This document shows positions 13,900 to 14,461 of a stretch of 14,461 nucleotides of DNA, one piece after another. Position 1 is the stretch's first letter; the number at the start of each line of letters is the position of its first letter. Origin of the DNA: SVKR01 sp963649145. Lineage in GTDB: Bacteria; Bacillota; Clostridia; Oscillospirales; Oscillospiraceae. A program made the position numbers and the translations under genes. The notes below the pieces were generated by a model. The model was not told where the DNA came from. It was given only the letters and a program-made list of their open reading frames with translations, and did no database searches. The stretch lies in NCBI GenBank assembly GCA_963649145.1, contig CAVJGI010000052.1:1-14461 (forward strand), in the 5' to 3' direction.

Positions 13900-13974
13900 T
13901 TGACCAGTATAGCGGTCAATATTATCTCCGATCATAGCATAAACTTGACCCAGTTGCAACCAATACTGGACAAA
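13900..13974. promoter_or_regulatory. Divergent promoter region with repeated TTGACC half-sites
   Basis: TTGACC (13900-13905) and GGTCAA (13914-13919) form a 6-bp inverted repeat with 8-bp spacing. A third TTGACC is at 13945-13950. TTGACCAGTAT (13900-13910) recurs on the opposite strand at 13964-13974 with 10 of 11 matches (+ strand ATACTGGACAA). The sites bracket the minus-strand promoter of the small protein gene (-10 at 13931-13936, -35 at 13954-13959). They are candidate operators for the adjacent XRE regulator. No strong plus-strand promoter is evident. Confidence 0.6.
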
Positions 13975-13997
13975 AAATGCGGAACGGGGGAAGAAAA

Positions 13998-14252
13998 ATG
14001 GAACAAAAGATCCGCCGGGATCGCTGCATGGGCGACAATCTTCGCCGCCTGCGCGCTGCATCCGGTCTGTCTCAGGAAAAGCTCTGTGCCGAGCTGCAGC
14101 GCCGCGGCTGCGATATCGGCAGGACCACTTACGCAAAATATGAGGCAGGCGAGCTGAACATCCGCGCAAGCGTTCTGATCGAGCTGCGGAAAATCTACGC
14201 CTGCGGCTATGATGAATTTTTCGCCGGGTTGGACACGGAGGATGAGGCGTAA
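13998..14252 (+). CDS. Small XRE-family helix-turn-helix regulator
   Basis: An 84-residue DNA-binding protein made up almost entirely of one XRE/Cro-CI-type HTH domain: MGDNLRRLRAASGLSQEKLC (11-30) for helices 1-2, GRTTYAKYEAGELNI (41-55) for the recognition region, then IELRKIYACGYDEFF. It is the only plus-strand gene and diverges from the small protein gene. The frame begins 7 codons earlier, but GGGGGAAG (13986-13993) precedes the ATG at 13998 and nothing precedes the earlier one. It probably represses its own divergent region through the TTGACC-type repeats; that is inferred. The short acidic tail lacks a sensor domain. Confidence 0.87.
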   Translation: MEQKIRRDRCMGDNLRRLRAASGLSQEKLCAELQRRGCDIGRTTYAKYEAGELNIRASVLIELRKIYACGYDEFFAGLDTEDEA

Positions 14253-14278
14253 TCGCACTGCGGCAGCAGGGTAATTTT

Positions 14279-14400
14279 GCGCCTGCGGGCGCGGATGAGA
14301 AAATTTGAACGCGCCTGCGGGCGCTAAGATTTAATTGGTTTCGCGTCCGCGGGACGCGACCTTCTTTCCCTTTGCGGGGAAAGAAGGCAAGCTTGCGCAA
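14279..14400. repeat. Multi-hairpin intergenic repeat, right copy (inverted relative to the left one)
   Basis: Perfect stems follow one another: GCGCC/GGCGC twice (14279-14292 and 14311-14324, both with TGCG loops), TCGCGTCC/GGACGCGA (14341-14348/14352-14359), CCTTCTTTCCC/GGGAAAGAAGG (14360-14370/14377-14387) and the palindrome GCAAGCTTGC (14387-14396). Read on the minus strand, 14360-14328 matches 91-123 at 31 of 33 bases. It starts 27 bases after the XRE stop codon. There is no coding capacity. Confidence 0.8.
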
Positions 14401-14439
14401 ACGCCAAGCTCGGATGTTCCGGAAGCTTACAACCCTCCA

Positions 14440-14456
14440 GTCAGCCTTCGGCTGAC
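14440..14456. other. Hairpin at the right edge
   Basis: GTCAGCC (14440-14446) pairs perfectly with GGCTGAC (14450-14456) around TTC. It lies at the window edge, so its gene context is unknown; it may be part of the same repeat cluster. Confidence 0.5.
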
Positions 14457-14461
14457 AGCCT

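Overview
The window looks like chromosomal DNA of a GC-rich, anaerobic, probably gut-associated Clostridia member (Oscillospiraceae-like). This is an inference from the strong GGAGG-type ribosome sites, SigA-type promoters, an AtoB/AtoD/AtoA acetoacetate module of the kind found in butyrate producers, a lipoprotein polysaccharide deacetylase, and dense intergenic stem-loop repeats. I could not search databases, so no species is claimed. Every gene except the last small XRE regulator is on the minus strand.

Layout from left to right. Positions 1-184 hold a strong stem-loop and a three-hairpin repeat. Positions 185-4142 are a translationally coupled polyamine ABC transporter operon (potA, potB, and a fused potC-potD). 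Its promoter lies about 400 nt upstream, and a terminator-like hairpin sits directly before the potA ribosome site. Positions 4686-7364 are an acetoacetate/acetoacetyl-CoA operon (thiolase, then CoA-transferase A and B) with its own near-consensus promoter. Positions 7511-8317 encode a polysaccharide deacetylase lipoprotein. Positions 8454-8590 carry a GAA-linked array of four hairpins and a bidirectional terminator.

Positions 8600-13593 form the least familiar block. In transcription order it contains a LysR regulator, an amidohydrolase-2 family protein with two altered metal-ligand positions, a protein resembling the NicX / M29 aminopeptidase-like family, and a lactonase-type beta-propeller. 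The NicX-like gene has a perfect consensus promoter followed at once by a terminator-like hairpin, which suggests attenuation. Together these look like a small, possibly undescribed, LysR-controlled hydrolytic or ring-opening pathway. A link to the acetoacetate module is speculative.

Positions 13670-14252 hold a divergent pair: a 68-residue conserved-looking small protein and a small XRE regulator, separated by repeated TTGACC-type half-sites. Positions 14279-14400 carry a second copy, in inverted orientation, of the hairpin repeat found at the left edge. The two copies differ by compensatory changes in one stem.
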